Source: Rhodoferax sp. (GTDB taxonomy: Bacteria; Pseudomonadota; Gammaproteobacteria; Burkholderiales; Burkholderiaceae_C). Taken from it: a DNA stretch of 64,000 bases. Below, piece by piece: positions 8,482 through 17,620 of this stretch. Made by a program: the position numbers and the translations under genes. Every line of letters starts with the position of its first letter. Positions within the stretch are counted from its first letter, which is position 1. The stretch lies in NCBI RefSeq assembly GCF_028689295.1, contig NZ_JAQTWL010000006.1, positions 1 through 64,000 on the forward strand, given 5' to 3'. The notes beneath the pieces were generated by a model. The model had not been told where the DNA came from and did not search any database. It worked only from the letters and a program-made list of their open reading frames with translations.

Positions 8482-11073
8482 ATGAGCACACTCTCAACCC
8501 TGAAGATCAGCCCCAACCGCTGGCGCATGGCCGCGCTCTGCTGGCTGCTGTTGGCCGCCCTCCTGCCGGTCGGCCTGTCGAAGGCGGCCGACGTCCCGAT
8601 GCGCACGGTGCGGGTGGGTGTCTATGAAAACGCGCCCAAGCTGGCTTTGGGCCAGGATGGTCAGCCCAGCGGCATTCTGGGCGATGTGCTGATGGCGGTG
8701 GCAGCGCGTGAGCGCTGGCAGGTGTCCAGTGTGCCGTGTGAATGGCAAGCCTGCCTTGACAAACTTGCCCGGCGCGAAATCGATTTGATGCCCGACGTGG
8801 CTTACACCGAGAAGCGCGCGCAAGGGTTTGATTTTCATAAGATTCCGGCGCTGCTGAGCTGGTCGCAAATATACAAGCGCAAGGACATCGCCATCCGGTC
8901 CATCACCGACCTGAGCGGCATACGCATCGCCGTGGTGGTGGGGTCAACGCAGGCGCAGTATTTGCAGAATCTGCTGGGCAGTTTCGCCATCACCGCCACG
9001 TTGGTCCATGTGGAGTCGTTCGAACAAGGCTTTGAGCAGGTGCGACAGCGCAACGCCGATGCGGTCGCCGTGAATCGTTTTTTTGGTGATTTGCAGGCTC
9101 CCCGATTCCAACTGGAGCCGACCGCCATCGTGTTTCAGCCGGTGCAACTTTTTTATGCCACGGCCAGCGGCACAAACCAGGATTTGCTGGCCGGCTTTGA
9201 TCGTCATTTGGCGCGGTGGCAGAGTCAGGCCGATTCACCTTATGCGGTCGCCTTGCAGCGATGGATGCAAAATGCACCGGAATTTAGAGTACCGGGCTAC
9301 CTGTGGTGGACGTTGGCCGGCCTGCTCATAGCGCTGCTGCTGGCGCTTGCCCTCAATGCTTGGCTGCGCCGCCAGGTGGTGCAGCAAACCGCCCATGTGC
9401 GCGCCGGCGAAGAACGGCTCAACACAATCCTCGACAGCGTTGATGCCTACATCTACATCAAGGACATGGAACTGCGCTACCAGTATGCCAACAGCCGGGT
9501 GTGCACCCTGTTCAGCCGCCCGCCGGAACAGGTGATTGGCCAAACCGACAGCACCTTTTTTGATGCCATCACGTCGGCCAAGTTGCGCCTCAATGATTTG
9601 CGCGTGATCGAGCAGGGCGAGCGGGTCGAAGAGGAAGAAGTCAACCGCAGCATCAATGGCTGTGTGGAGCAGAGCTTTTTGTCGGTCAAGCTGCCCCTGC
9701 GCGACTCCGATGGCCGCATTTTTGCCCTATGCGGCATCTCGACCGACATCACAAGGCGCAAGCAGGCCGAAGAAACCATCCATCAACTGGCGTTCTACGA
9801 CCCATTGACCGGCTTGCCCAACCGCCGTTTGTTGCAGGACCGCGTGCAGCAGTTGCTTGGCGCAATGCCGCGCATGCCGCAAGGTGCCGCCCTGATGTTC
9901 ATGGACGTCGATAACTTCAAGGAAATTAACGACACCCTGGGCCACGATGCGGGTGATGAACTGCTGCGACAGCTTGCCGAGCGCATGCGCGAATGCGTCA
10001 GGTCCCAGGACACGCTGGCGCGTCAGGGCGGTGATGAATTCGTGGTGATGCTGGTCAACCTCAGCACCCAACCTGGCGAAGCCGCGCGGCAGGCGCAACA
10101 GGTGTCCCAAAAAATCCTGACGCGCCTGCGCCAACCCTTCCAGTTAAGTGCGCAAACCTGCCAGTGCAGCGTCAGCATAGGCGTGGTTCTGATCGACGGT
10201 CCGGCCACCTCACGGGAAGAGTTATTCAAGCAGGCCGATTTGGCCATGTACCAGGCAAAAGTGGCCGGGCGCAACACTCTGAGGTTTTTCAATCCGGAGA
10301 TGCAGAATCAGGTGATGGCGCGCACGACACTGGAAGCGGACCTGCGCTGGGCCCTGGCGCATGACGAATTTGTACTGTATTACCAGCCCCAGGTGGATGG
10401 CCAGGGGCGAACACTGGGCTTTGAGGCACTGCTGCGCTGGCAACACCCGATGCGCGGCCTGATCCCGCCCGCCGAGTTCATCCAGGTGGCAGAGGCCTGC
10501 GGCCTGCTTCTGGCCCTTGGAAATTGGGTGCTGCGCACCGCCTGTCTTCAATTGCAGGCCTTTTCAATGCAGGCCGGCCAGAGTTCATGGACGATCGGCG
10601 TCAACCTCAGCGCCGCACAATTTCGCCAGCTGGATTTTGTTGCCCAAGTGGAAGCGGCGCTGTCCTATTCTGGTGCCAATCCCGCACGTCTGGAACTGGA
10701 ACTGACCGAGCGCCAACTGCAGCAGGATGTGCCCGACGTGATGGTCAAAATGAATGGTTTGCGAGATCTCGGCGTGCGCTTGTCGCTGGACGACTTTGGC
10801 ACCGGCTACTCGTCGCTGGCCATGCTCAAGCGCCTGCCGCTGAACCAGCTCAAGATCGACCAGTCATTTGTGCGCGACATGATCTACGACACGCACAACG
10901 TCAGCATCATTCGCGCCATCGTCACGTTGGGTGAAAGCCTGGCGCTGTCCGTGATTGCCGAAGGCGTGGAGAGCATGGCTCAGCGCGATGCCCTGCAGGC
11001 GCTGGGTTGCCACCATTACCAGGGCTATCTGTTTGGACGGCCTGCCCCCATCCCGATTGCAGCCGATGCCTGA
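8482..11073 (+). CDS. Periplasmic-sensing PAS-GGDEF-EAL cyclic-di-GMP protein
   Basis: The 863-residue product has an N-terminal signal/anchor (MAALCWLLLAALLPVGL), then a periplasmic family-3 solute-binding domain (about 40-260, starting VRVGVYENAPK). A transmembrane helix lies at about 272-290. Next come PAS (about 310-425), GGDEF (about 440-600) and EAL (about 610-855). The synthase motif GGDEF is intact at 516-520. The phosphodiesterase residues are also intact: EALLR at 648, DDFGTGYSSL, KIDQSFV and IAEGVES. Both activities are therefore possible, though such tandems usually show one. The binding domain type usually senses amino acids or related small ligands. It starts 13 bases after the Lrp gene, so it may share that transcript. 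Confidence 0.93.
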   Translation: MSTLSTLKISPNRWRMAALCWLLLAALLPVGLSKAADVPMRTVRVGVYENAPKLALGQDGQPSGILGDVLMAVAARERWQVSSVPCEWQACLDKLARREIDLMPDVAYTEKRAQGFDFHKIPALLSWSQIYKRKDIAIRSITDLSGIRIAVVVGSTQAQYLQNLLGSFAITATLVHVESFEQGFEQVRQRNADAVAVNRFFGDLQAPRFQLEPTAIVFQPVQLFYATASGTNQDLLAGFDRHLARWQSQADSPYAVALQRWMQNAPEFRVPGYLWWTLAGLLIALLLALALNAWLRRQVVQQTAHVRAGEERLNTILDSVDAYIYIKDMELRYQYANSRVCTLFSRPPEQVIGQTDSTFFDAITSAKLRLNDLRVIEQGERVEEEEVNRSINGCVEQSFLSVKLPLRDSDGRIFALCGISTDITRRKQAEETIHQLAFYDPLTGLPNRRLLQDRVQQLLGAMPRMPQGAALMFMDVDNFKEINDTLGHDAGDELLRQLAERMRECVRSQDTLARQGGDEFVVMLVNLSTQPGEAARQAQQVSQKILTRLRQPFQLSAQTCQCSVSIGVVLIDGPATSREELFKQADLAMYQAKVAGRNTLRFFNPEMQNQVMARTTLEADLRWALAHDEFVLYYQPQVDGQGRTLGFEALLRWQHPMRGLIPPAEFIQVAEACGLLLALGNWVLRTACLQLQAFSMQAGQSSWTIGVNLSAAQFRQLDFVAQVEAALSYSGANPARLELELTERQLQQDVPDVMVKMNGLRDLGVRLSLDDFGTGYSSLAMLKRLPLNQLKIDQSFVRDMIYDTHNVSIIRAIVTLGESLALSVIAEGVESMAQRDALQALGCHHYQGYLFGRPAPIPIAADA

Positions 11074-11090
11074 GCGTCGGCCGAAAACGT

Positions 11091-11783
11091 TCAGGCCGGC
11101 CGAATGCGCGCGCCAAAAATGGCCGATCCGACCCGCACCATCGTGCTGCCTGAGGCGATGGCGGCTTCCAGGTCGGCGCTCATGCCCATCGACAGGGTGT
11201 CGAGCGCCAGCCCTTGCGCATTCAAGTCTTCAAACAAGTCGCTGGCCATTTTGAATACGGCGCAAGCCGCCTCGAAATCTGGCGCAGGCTCAGGAATGCA
11301 CATGATCCCGCGCAAGCGCAGGCGGCGCAGCCTGGCCACCGTTTGCGCCAGCGCCAGCGCGTCCGCAGGCACCACGCCCGACTTCTTGGGTCCGCCATCG
11401 ACATTGACCTGAATGCACACTTGCAACGGCACTAGATCAGCGGGGCGCTGTTCGCTCAGTCGCTCGGCAATTTTGAGCCGATCCACCGTGTGCACCCAGT
11501 CAAAATGCCCGGCCACCAACCGTGTCTTGTTGCTCTGGATGGGACCGATGCAATGCCACTCGATCGGAAGCTGCCGCAGCGCGGTGATCTTCTCCACCGC
11601 TTCCTGGATGTAATTTTCGCCAAAGGCGGTCTGCCCGGCCGCGAAGGCCTCCTGCACGGCATCGGCGCCAAAGGTTTTGGAGACCGCCAGCAGCGTTACC
11701 GCTTCGGCTGGGCGACCCGCTCTCAGGCAGGCGGCCTGGATGCGCTGCCGCACGGCGCTGAGCTGTGTTGAAATCTTGGTCAT
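11091..11783 (-). CDS. yggS: YggS/PLPBP family pyridoxal phosphate homeostasis protein
   Basis: The single-domain TIM-barrel PLP protein of 230 residues regulates vitamin B6 and amino-acid pools and has no known catalytic reaction. The PLP lysine lies in LLAVSKTFGADAV. Other family blocks are FGENYIQE, WHCIGPIQSNKTR, HTVDRLKIAERLS and LSMGMSADLEAAI. The ATG at 11783 matches the family; a longer open frame upstream overlaps pilT antisense and is not real. It is divergent from pilT with only 33 bases between the starts, a widely conserved arrangement. Confidence 0.93.
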   Translation of the reverse strand: MTKISTQLSAVRQRIQAACLRAGRPAEAVTLLAVSKTFGADAVQEAFAAGQTAFGENYIQEAVEKITALRQLPIEWHCIGPIQSNKTRLVAGHFDWVHTVDRLKIAERLSEQRPADLVPLQVCIQVNVDGGPKKSGVVPADALALAQTVARLRRLRLRGIMCIPEPAPDFEAACAVFKMASDLFEDLNAQGLALDTLSMGMSADLEAAIASGSTMVRVGSAIFGARIRPA

Positions 11784-11816
11784 AATTGCCAAGCGTAACA
11801 AACAAAAGGGACTTCT

Positions 11817-12860
11817 GTGGACATTACCCAGTTGCTGGCTTTCAGCGTCAAAAACAAGGCGTCCGATTTGCACTTGTCGGCGGGGTTGCCGCCCATGATT
11901 CGGGTCAATGGCGATGTGCGCCGCATCAACGTGGAGCCGCTGGACAACAAGCAGGTCCACGCCATGGTCTATGACATCATGAATGATGCACAGCGCAAAA
12001 AATACGAAGAATTTCTGGAAATTGACTTCTCCTTCGAAATAGAAAGCCTGGCGCGTTTTCGGGTCAATGCCTTCAACCAGAACCGCGGCGCCGGCGCGGT
12101 GTTCCGGACCATTCCGAGCAAAATCCTCACGCTCGAACAACTCAACTGCCCCAAGATTTTCGGCGAGCTGGCATTAAAACCGCGTGGCATGGTGCTGGTG
12201 ACCGGCCCCACGGGCTCGGGCAAGTCCACCACCCTGGCCGCCATGGTGAACTACCTCAATGAAACCGAGTTTGGCCATATCCTGACGGTGGAAGACCCCA
12301 TCGAATTTGTCCATGAGTCCAAGAAATGCCTGATCAACCAGCGCGAGGTGGGGCCGCACACGCAGAGCTTCGCGGCAGCGCTGCGCTCTGCCCTGCGCGA
12401 AGACCCCGACTGCATCCTGGTCGGTGAAATGCGCGATCTGGAAACCATCCGCCTGGCCATGACGGCAGCCGAAACCGGCCACCTGGTGTTTGGCACGCTG
12501 CACACCTCCAGCGCCGCCAAGACTATCGACCGGATCATCGACGTGTTTCCAGCCGCCGAAAAAGAAATGATCCGCGCCATGCTGAGCGAGTCGCTGCAGG
12601 CGGTGATCTCGCAGACGCTGTGCAAGACCAGGGACGGTCAGAGCCGGGTGGCCGCGCACGAGATCATGCTGGGCACCAGCGCCATTCGCAACCTGATTCG
12701 CGAAGCCAAGGTGGCGCAGATGTATTCGAGCATCCAGACCGGTAACAACGTCGGCATGCAAACCCTTGATCAAAATTTGACCGACCTGGTCCGGCGCAAT
12801 GTCATCAGCGCGGCAGAAGCCCGCTCCAAGGCCAAAATTCCCGAAAACTTCCCAGGGTGA
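11817..12860 (+). CDS. pilT: Type IV pilus retraction ATPase PilT
   Basis: PilT is the cytoplasmic hexameric ATPase that depolymerises type IV pili for twitching. The 347-residue product begins at a GTG behind an AAGGGA ribosome site. The N-terminus MDITQLLAFSVKNKASDLHL is the family start. Walker A is GPTGSGKSTT, the Asp box lies around VEDPIEFVH, Walker B is CILVGEMRD, and the His box is GHLVFGTLHTSSA. Length is normal (344-350). pilU follows with a ribosome site overlapping the pilT stop. Confidence 0.96.
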   Translation: MDITQLLAFSVKNKASDLHLSAGLPPMIRVNGDVRRINVEPLDNKQVHAMVYDIMNDAQRKKYEEFLEIDFSFEIESLARFRVNAFNQNRGAGAVFRTIPSKILTLEQLNCPKIFGELALKPRGMVLVTGPTGSGKSTTLAAMVNYLNETEFGHILTVEDPIEFVHESKKCLINQREVGPHTQSFAAALRSALREDPDCILVGEMRDLETIRLAMTAAETGHLVFGTLHTSSAAKTIDRIIDVFPAAEKEMIRAMLSESLQAVISQTLCKTRDGQSRVAAHEIMLGTSAIRNLIREAKVAQMYSSIQTGNNVGMQTLDQNLTDLVRRNVISAAEARSKAKIPENFPG

Positions 12861-12864
12861 TCTT

Positions 12865-14001
12865 ATGGAACGCGATCAAGCAACCACTTTCATTACCGAC
12901 CTGCTCAAGCTGATGACCAGTCGCAACGGCAGCGACCTGTTCATCACCGCCGATTTCCCACCGGCCATCAAGGTCGATGGCAAGATCACCAAGGTGTCGC
13001 CGCAGCCCCTGAACGAGGGGCACACGATGGCGCTGACGCGCTCCATCATGAACGACAAACAGGTGGCCGAGTTCGAACGCACCAAAGAATGCAACTTTGC
13101 CATTGCACCGTCTGGTCTGGGACGTTTTCGGGTCAATACCTTTTTGCAACAGGGCAAAGTCGGCATGGTGCTGCGCACCATTCCCATGACCCTGCCCACC
13201 ATCGACGGCCTGAATTTGCCGCCCATCCTCAAGGAGATCGTCACCACCAAGCGCGGGCTGTGCATCATGGTGGGCGCCACCGGCTGCGGCAAGTCCACCA
13301 CGCTGGCGGCCATGGTGGACTGGCGCAACGAAACCACTTTTGGCCACATCATCACCGTCGAAGACCCGATCGAGTTCGTCCACCCGCACAAAAACTGCGT
13401 GGTGACGCAGCGCGAGGTCGGCATCGACACCGACACCTGGGACGCCGCCCTGAAAAACACCTTGCGCCAGGCCCCCGACGTCATCCTGATGGGGGAAATC
13501 CGCGACCGCGAGACCATGGAGCACGCGGTGGCTTTTGCCGAAACCGGCCACCTGTGCCTGGCCACACTGCACGCCAACAGCGCCAACCAGGCGCTCGACC
13601 GGATCATCAATTTCTTCCCGGAAGAGCGGCGCGCGCAGCTCCTGATGGACTTGTCGCTCAACCTCAAATCACTGGTGTCGCAGCGCCTGATCCCCAAGCA
13701 GAACGGCAAGGGGCGTCTGGCGGTGGTCGAGATCCTGCTCAACTCGCCGCTGATTTCCGACCTGATCTTCAAGGGCGAGGTGACCGGCATCAAGGAGGTC
13801 ATGAAGAACAGCCGCAACATCGGCATGCAAACCTTCGACCAGGCGCTGTTCGACGCCTACGAGAGCAACCAGATCACCTACGAAGACGCGCTGCGCAATG
13901 CCGATTCGGTCAACGATTTGCGCTTGCAGATCAAACTCAACAGCCAGCGCGGCAAGAACCAGAATTTGAGCGCCGGCACCGAGTACATGACCATCGTTTG
14001 A
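12865..14001 (+). CDS. pilU: PilT-like ATPase PilU
   Basis: PilU is the PilT-dependent accessory retraction ATPase. The 378-residue product has Walker A as GATGCGKSTT, Walker B as VILMGEIRDRETME and a His box in GHLCLATLHANSANQA. The start at 12865 (MERDQATTFI) follows an AGGG site inside the pilT stop region, so the pair is probably translationally coupled. The PilU hallmark is a longer C-terminus than PilT, here ending NLSAGTEYMTIV. Confidence 0.95.
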   Translation: MERDQATTFITDLLKLMTSRNGSDLFITADFPPAIKVDGKITKVSPQPLNEGHTMALTRSIMNDKQVAEFERTKECNFAIAPSGLGRFRVNTFLQQGKVGMVLRTIPMTLPTIDGLNLPPILKEIVTTKRGLCIMVGATGCGKSTTLAAMVDWRNETTFGHIITVEDPIEFVHPHKNCVVTQREVGIDTDTWDAALKNTLRQAPDVILMGEIRDRETMEHAVAFAETGHLCLATLHANSANQALDRIINFFPEERRAQLLMDLSLNLKSLVSQRLIPKQNGKGRLAVVEILLNSPLISDLIFKGEVTGIKEVMKNSRNIGMQTFDQALFDAYESNQITYEDALRNADSVNDLRLQIKLNSQRGKNQNLSAGTEYMTIV

Positions 14002-14024
14002 AACAAAACCGGAGACGAGCAAAG

Positions 14025-14942
14025 ATGAACCCAAGAACTTACCAAGCCATCCCCGCAGCACGCGTTGCCTTTTTGGGCCTGGGCGTCATGGGCCACCCCA
14101 TGGCCGGCCACTTGGCGCGCGCCGGCCATCAGGTCACGGTGTACAACCGGACAGCTGCAAAGGCAGTGGCGTGGTGCGAAGAATACACAGGTGCAGGCGG
14201 TCAAGGTGGCACAGTCCATCACGCGCCCACGCCCTGTCTGGCAGCACACAACGCTGATCTGGTGTTCTGCTGCGTCGGCAACGACGAGGACCTGCGCAGT
14301 GTGACGCTGGGCGGCGAAGGCGCCTTTGTCGGCATGAAGCCCGGTGCCGTGTTTGTCGATCACACCACCGCTTCGGCCAATGTGGCGCGGGAGCTCTATG
14401 CGGCGGCGCGGGCACAGGGACTCAATTTTGTCGATGCCCCGGTATCGGGTGGTCAGGCGGGCGCGCAAAATGGCGCGCTCACGGTGATGTGCGGCGGCGA
14501 CCAGGCCGCTTTTGAGGCCGCACAACCGGTTGCCATGGCGTTTTCCAAGGCGTTTACCTACCTGGGCGCGAGCGGCGCCGGGCAACTGGCCAAAATGGTC
14601 AACCAGATTTGCATTGCCGGCCTGGTGCAGGGCCTCGCCGAAGCCATTGCCTTTGGCCAGAAAGCCGGCCTGGACATGAACCTGGTGCTCGACGTGATCG
14701 GAAAAGGCGCGGCGCAAAGCTGGCAACTCGACAACCGCGGCAAAACCATGGTGGCTGACAAATTCGACTTCGGCTTTGCCGTGGACTGGATGCGCAAAGA
14801 CCTGGGGCTGGTGCTCGACGAGGCCAAACGCAACGACTCCAGCCTGCCTGCCACCGCCTTGATCGACCAGTTTTATGCCGATGTGCAGCGCATGGGCGGA
14901 CGACGCTGGGACACCTCCAGCCTGATCAAGCGGCTACGCTAA
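14025..14942 (+). CDS. NAD(P)-dependent beta-hydroxyacid dehydrogenase (3-hydroxyisobutyrate dehydrogenase family)
   Basis: The 305-residue protein has a Rossmann motif (VAFLGLGVMGHPMAGHLARAG). It also has the family substrate block (FVDAPVSGGQAGAQNG) and the catalytic lysine in GQLAKMVNQ. Family substrates include 3-hydroxyisobutyrate, tartronate semialdehyde and glyoxylate/succinate semialdehyde; the sequence alone does not decide. A ribosome site (GGAGACGAG) precedes the ATG. It begins 23 bases after pilU in the same direction but has no known link to pili. Confidence 0.9.
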   Translation: MNPRTYQAIPAARVAFLGLGVMGHPMAGHLARAGHQVTVYNRTAAKAVAWCEEYTGAGGQGGTVHHAPTPCLAAHNADLVFCCVGNDEDLRSVTLGGEGAFVGMKPGAVFVDHTTASANVARELYAAARAQGLNFVDAPVSGGQAGAQNGALTVMCGGDQAAFEAAQPVAMAFSKAFTYLGASGAGQLAKMVNQICIAGLVQGLAEAIAFGQKAGLDMNLVLDVIGKGAAQSWQLDNRGKTMVADKFDFGFAVDWMRKDLGLVLDEAKRNDSSLPATALIDQFYADVQRMGGRRWDTSSLIKRLR

Positions 14943-14948
14943 AGCAGC

Positions 14949-15587
14949 TTATTTTTTCATCTCTGCCGCTGACGGTTTTGGTAACAGGGCGCGCAGCTCG
15001 TCTTCGCTGATGATCTCGAAAACGCGCACCACTTTTTGAACCCCTGGGATTGCACGCGTGATCTCGGTGGCGCGATCGGCTTCGCGCTGGGAGACGCGGC
15101 CCATCAGGTAAACAGTGCCGCGCTCCGTGACGACCTTGAACGCGTTGACGTAAAGGTCCTTGGCATCGAGCAGGGCGGCTTTGACCCGGCCCGTGATCAG
15201 GGTGTCGGAGGAGCGTTGTGTCATGGACGTATTGCCCAGCACCGCCAGCTCGTTCACTACCGACTGCACATTGTCCACGCGCGAGACGATCTGCTCCACC
15301 AGTTGGCTGTCTTGCAGGCTGGGAACTTCGCCGGTGAGCAGGACACGGCGGTTGTAACTGCTGATATTGACATGCACGCGCTCACTCAGGTTGTCACGGA
15401 CGCGGCTGGCGCCGCGCAACTCGATCCCCTCGTCTTCCAGTTGGGTGCCCGAGGTGCGCCGGTCTGTTGCCACCAGCGAGCCCACCACGGCGCCTCCCAC
15501 GATGACCGGAAAACAGGCGCTTAACGAGGCGCCCAGCGTGGCGCTGACGAGAATCAGGCCGAGAAGTTTTTTGGATGCAAATGTCAT
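14949..15587 (-). CDS. dolP: BON-domain outer-membrane lipoprotein (DolP/YraP-like)
   Basis: The 212-residue product has an N-terminal lipoprotein signal with a Cys in LGASLSACFP. Two BON domains follow (about 60-125 and 135-200), each with the V-x-L-x-G-x-V strand pattern (RRVLLTGEV and GTVYLMGRV). In E. coli DolP is an outer-membrane lipoprotein needed for envelope integrity and is encoded right after diaA. The same order here supports the assignment. The start at 15587 gives the signal peptide directly after the ATG. Confidence 0.85.
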   Translation of the reverse strand: MTFASKKLLGLILVSATLGASLSACFPVIVGGAVVGSLVATDRRTSGTQLEDEGIELRGASRVRDNLSERVHVNISSYNRRVLLTGEVPSLQDSQLVEQIVSRVDNVQSVVNELAVLGNTSMTQRSSDTLITGRVKAALLDAKDLYVNAFKVVTERGTVYLMGRVSQREADRATEITRAIPGVQKVVRVFEIISEDELRALLPKPSAAEMKK

Positions 15588-15595
15588 GGGTTTTC

Positions 15596-16180
15596 CTAAT
15601 CGCCAAGTAACAGGGTGTCGACCGCATCGCACAGGCAATGCAGGGTCAGCAGGTGAACTTCCTGGATGCGCGCGGTGCGCTCGTGGGGCACGCAGATGTG
15701 CACATCGGTGTCGCGCAACGCCTGCGCCATTTTGCCGCCGCCGTGGCCGCTCAGTCCGATGACGACCATGTCGCGCGCATGCGCCGCGTCGATGGCGGCC
15801 AGCACATTGGCCGAGTTGCCGCTGGTGGAGATGGCCAACAGCACGTCGCCGGGCTGTCCCAAGGCGCGCACCTGGCGCGAAAAAACATGGCTGAAATCGT
15901 AATCATTGGCCACAGCAGTGAGGATCGAACTGTCGGTGGTCAGCGCGATGGCCGCCAACTCGGGGCGCTCGCGCTCGAAGCGGCCAACGAATTCAGCCGA
16001 AAAATGCTGGGCATCGGCGGCCGAGCCGCCATTGCCGCAACTCAGCACCTTGCCGCCGCTGGTGACGCAGGCCAGGAGCGCCTGCACTGCGTCGGCAATC
16101 GGCTGGCTGAGCAGCGGCGCTGCCTGGTACTTCAGGTCGGCGCTGTCAATGAAATGTTGTTGAATACGTTGTTGCAGCAT
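15596..16180 (-). CDS. diaA: SIS-domain protein, DiaA/phosphoheptose isomerase-like
   Basis: The 194-residue single-SIS-domain protein has the sugar-phosphate-binding block [23 protein letters not shown] and the second block [10 protein letters not shown]. The family includes GmhA (sedoheptulose-7-phosphate isomerase for LPS) and DiaA (DnaA-binding initiation factor). The neighbourhood (dolP below, yraN and rsmI above) matches the E. coli diaA locus, which favours DiaA, but the split is hard by sequence. It ends 8 bases before dolP, so the two are probably one operon. Confidence 0.85.
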   Translation of the reverse strand: MLQQRIQQHFIDSADLKYQAAPLLSQPIADAVQALLACVTSGGKVLSCGNGGSAADAQHFSAEFVGRFERERPELAAIALTTDSSILTAVANDYDFSHVFSRQVRALGQPGDVLLAISTSGNSANVLAAIDAAHARDMVVIGLSGHGGGKMAQALRDTDVHICVPHERTARIQEVHLLTLHCLCDAVDTLLLGD

Positions 16181-16259
16181 GGCCGCAATGATACCCGCGG
16201 CAATCTTATGCCGGGCTTAACCTGGCCCTGGCAAGCCCCAGCTTTGCAAAGTCTTACAT

Positions 16260-16661
16260 TCACCCCGCCTCAAAGGCACCAGCCAGCCATTCGATGCCGC
16301 CGGCTTGCACTGCCACCACATCAAAACGGCAGGGCGGCAGCGTGCCCAGGCGCATCAGGTAATGGCGCGCCGCAAACACAATGCGCTTTTGCTTTGCCCA
16401 ATTGACGCTGGCCGCAGCGCCACCATGGCGGCTTGAGGCGCGTTGGCGCACCTCGACAAAGACACAGGTGCCATCGGCCGCACGCATGATCAGGTCAATT
16501 TCGCCACCGCCGCGTCCCGGCGTTCGATAATTGCGCTCAAGCAGCCGCAAACCGGCTCGTTGCAAATGCGCCAGCGCCAGCGCTTCAGCCTGATCGCCCA
16601 GCTGTTTGGTAGTGGATCGCTGCGCAGGTGCCGACCCCGTTTTGACAAGAGGAATACCCAT
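16260..16661 (-). CDS. yraN: YraN/UPF0102 nuclease-fold protein
   Basis: The 133-residue protein carries the UPF0102 signature: GDQAEALALAHLQRAGLRLL, then NYRTPGRGGGEIDLIM, then FVEVRQRASSRHG. These residues fit a restriction-endonuclease-like fold with E/D/E-x-x active-site pattern, although the usual VEVK lysine is replaced by arginine (VEVRQR). The ATG is at 16661; an upstream TTG at 16670 is less likely. The start codon overlaps the divergent rsmI start by one base. Confidence 0.88.
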   Translation of the reverse strand: MGIPLVKTGSAPAQRSTTKQLGDQAEALALAHLQRAGLRLLERNYRTPGRGGGEIDLIMRAADGTCVFVEVRQRASSRHGGAAASVNWAKQKRIVFAARHYLMRLGTLPPCRFDVVAVQAGGIEWLAGAFEAG

Positions 16662-17620
16662 TGACTTCAAGCTCCTTGAATCCGGTGAGCGCCAGCTACG
16701 CCGAAGCCCTGCGGGCCGCGCAACAGGCGTGTGGCCAGCAAAACTACCCGCGCGGCGCCTTGTATGTGGTGGCCACGCCGATTGGCAACCTGGCAGATAT
16801 TAGCCTGCGCGCCCTGCATGTGCTGCAACTGGCCGATCTGATTGCCTGTGAAGATACGCGCCACACCCAGGCGCTGTTGCGTGCCTATGGCATCGACAAG
16901 CCGCCGACTCAGATGCTGGCGCTGCACCAGCACAACGAGGCGCAGGCGGGGCAAGCGGTGCTGGAGCGGCTGCGCCAGGGACTGCGCGTGGCCTATGTGA
17001 GTGATGCCGGCACGCCCGCCATCAGCGACCCCGGTGCCCGACTGGTGGCGGACGCGCGCCAGGCCGGTTTGGAAGTGCTGCCGCTGCCCGGCGCCAGCAG
17101 CATCACCACCGTTCTGAGTGTGGCCGGCCTCACTCTGGATGCCCAGCACCCGGATGGTTTTGTCTTTGCCGGTTTTTTGCCCAGCAAGAGCGGCGAACGC
17201 AACACCGCAGTGCAGGCGCTTGCCAAGGAGGCGCGGGCCGTGGTGTTGCTGGAGGCACCGCACCGAATCGAAGCCTTGGCTGCGGCACTGGCCATGTTGG
17301 GCACCCGTGCGGTCACGGTGGGACGCGAGCTGACCAAGCAATTCGAGGAAATTGCCACGCTGGCGGCGCAGGATTTTCCGGCCTGGCTGGCGCAGGACAG
17401 CAACCGCCTGCGCGGCGAGTTCGCGCTGGTGCTGCACCCAACCCCGGCTAACCTTGCCAGCGGCCCCGACAGTCGCGTGCTGCAATTGCTTCTGGCCGAG
17501 TTGCCCCTAAAAACCGCTGTCAAACTGGCCGCCGACATCACCGGCGAGCCGCGCAACGCGCTTTACGAACTGGCTCTGGCATTGAAGACAAAGCGGATTA
17601 CGCCAAAGCTTGCTACTTGA
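16661..17620 (+). CDS. rsmI: 16S rRNA (cytidine1402-2'-O)-methyltransferase
   Basis: RsmI methylates C1402 of 16S rRNA in the ribosomal P site. The 319-residue product has ALYVVATPIGNLADISLRAL, CEDTRHTQALL, YVSDAGTPAISDPGARLV, LPGASS and the KSGER block, all diagnostic. The start is a TTG at 16661, chosen for the AAGAGGA ribosome site 8 bases before it; no ATG lies near the conserved N-terminus. Its 3' end overlaps the convergent GspE-like gene by 8 bases. Confidence 0.95.
   Translation: MTSSSLNPVSASYAEALRAAQQACGQQNYPRGALYVVATPIGNLADISLRALHVLQLADLIACEDTRHTQALLRAYGIDKPPTQMLALHQHNEAQAGQAVLERLRQGLRVAYVSDAGTPAISDPGARLVADARQAGLEVLPLPGASSITTVLSVAGLTLDAQHPDGFVFAGFLPSKSGERNTAVQALAKEARAVVLLEAPHRIEALAAALAMLGTRAVTVGRELTKQFEEIATLAAQDFPAWLAQDSNRLRGEFALVLHPTPANLASGPDSRVLQLLLAELPLKTAVKLAADITGEPRNALYELALALKTKRITPKLAT

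Noticed and set aside
13089-14024. N-terminal extension of the dehydrogenase frame through pilU
   Set aside because: This part is an alternative frame of pilU and is low-complexity (HHRRR). The real start is the ATG at 14025 with its own ribosome site.
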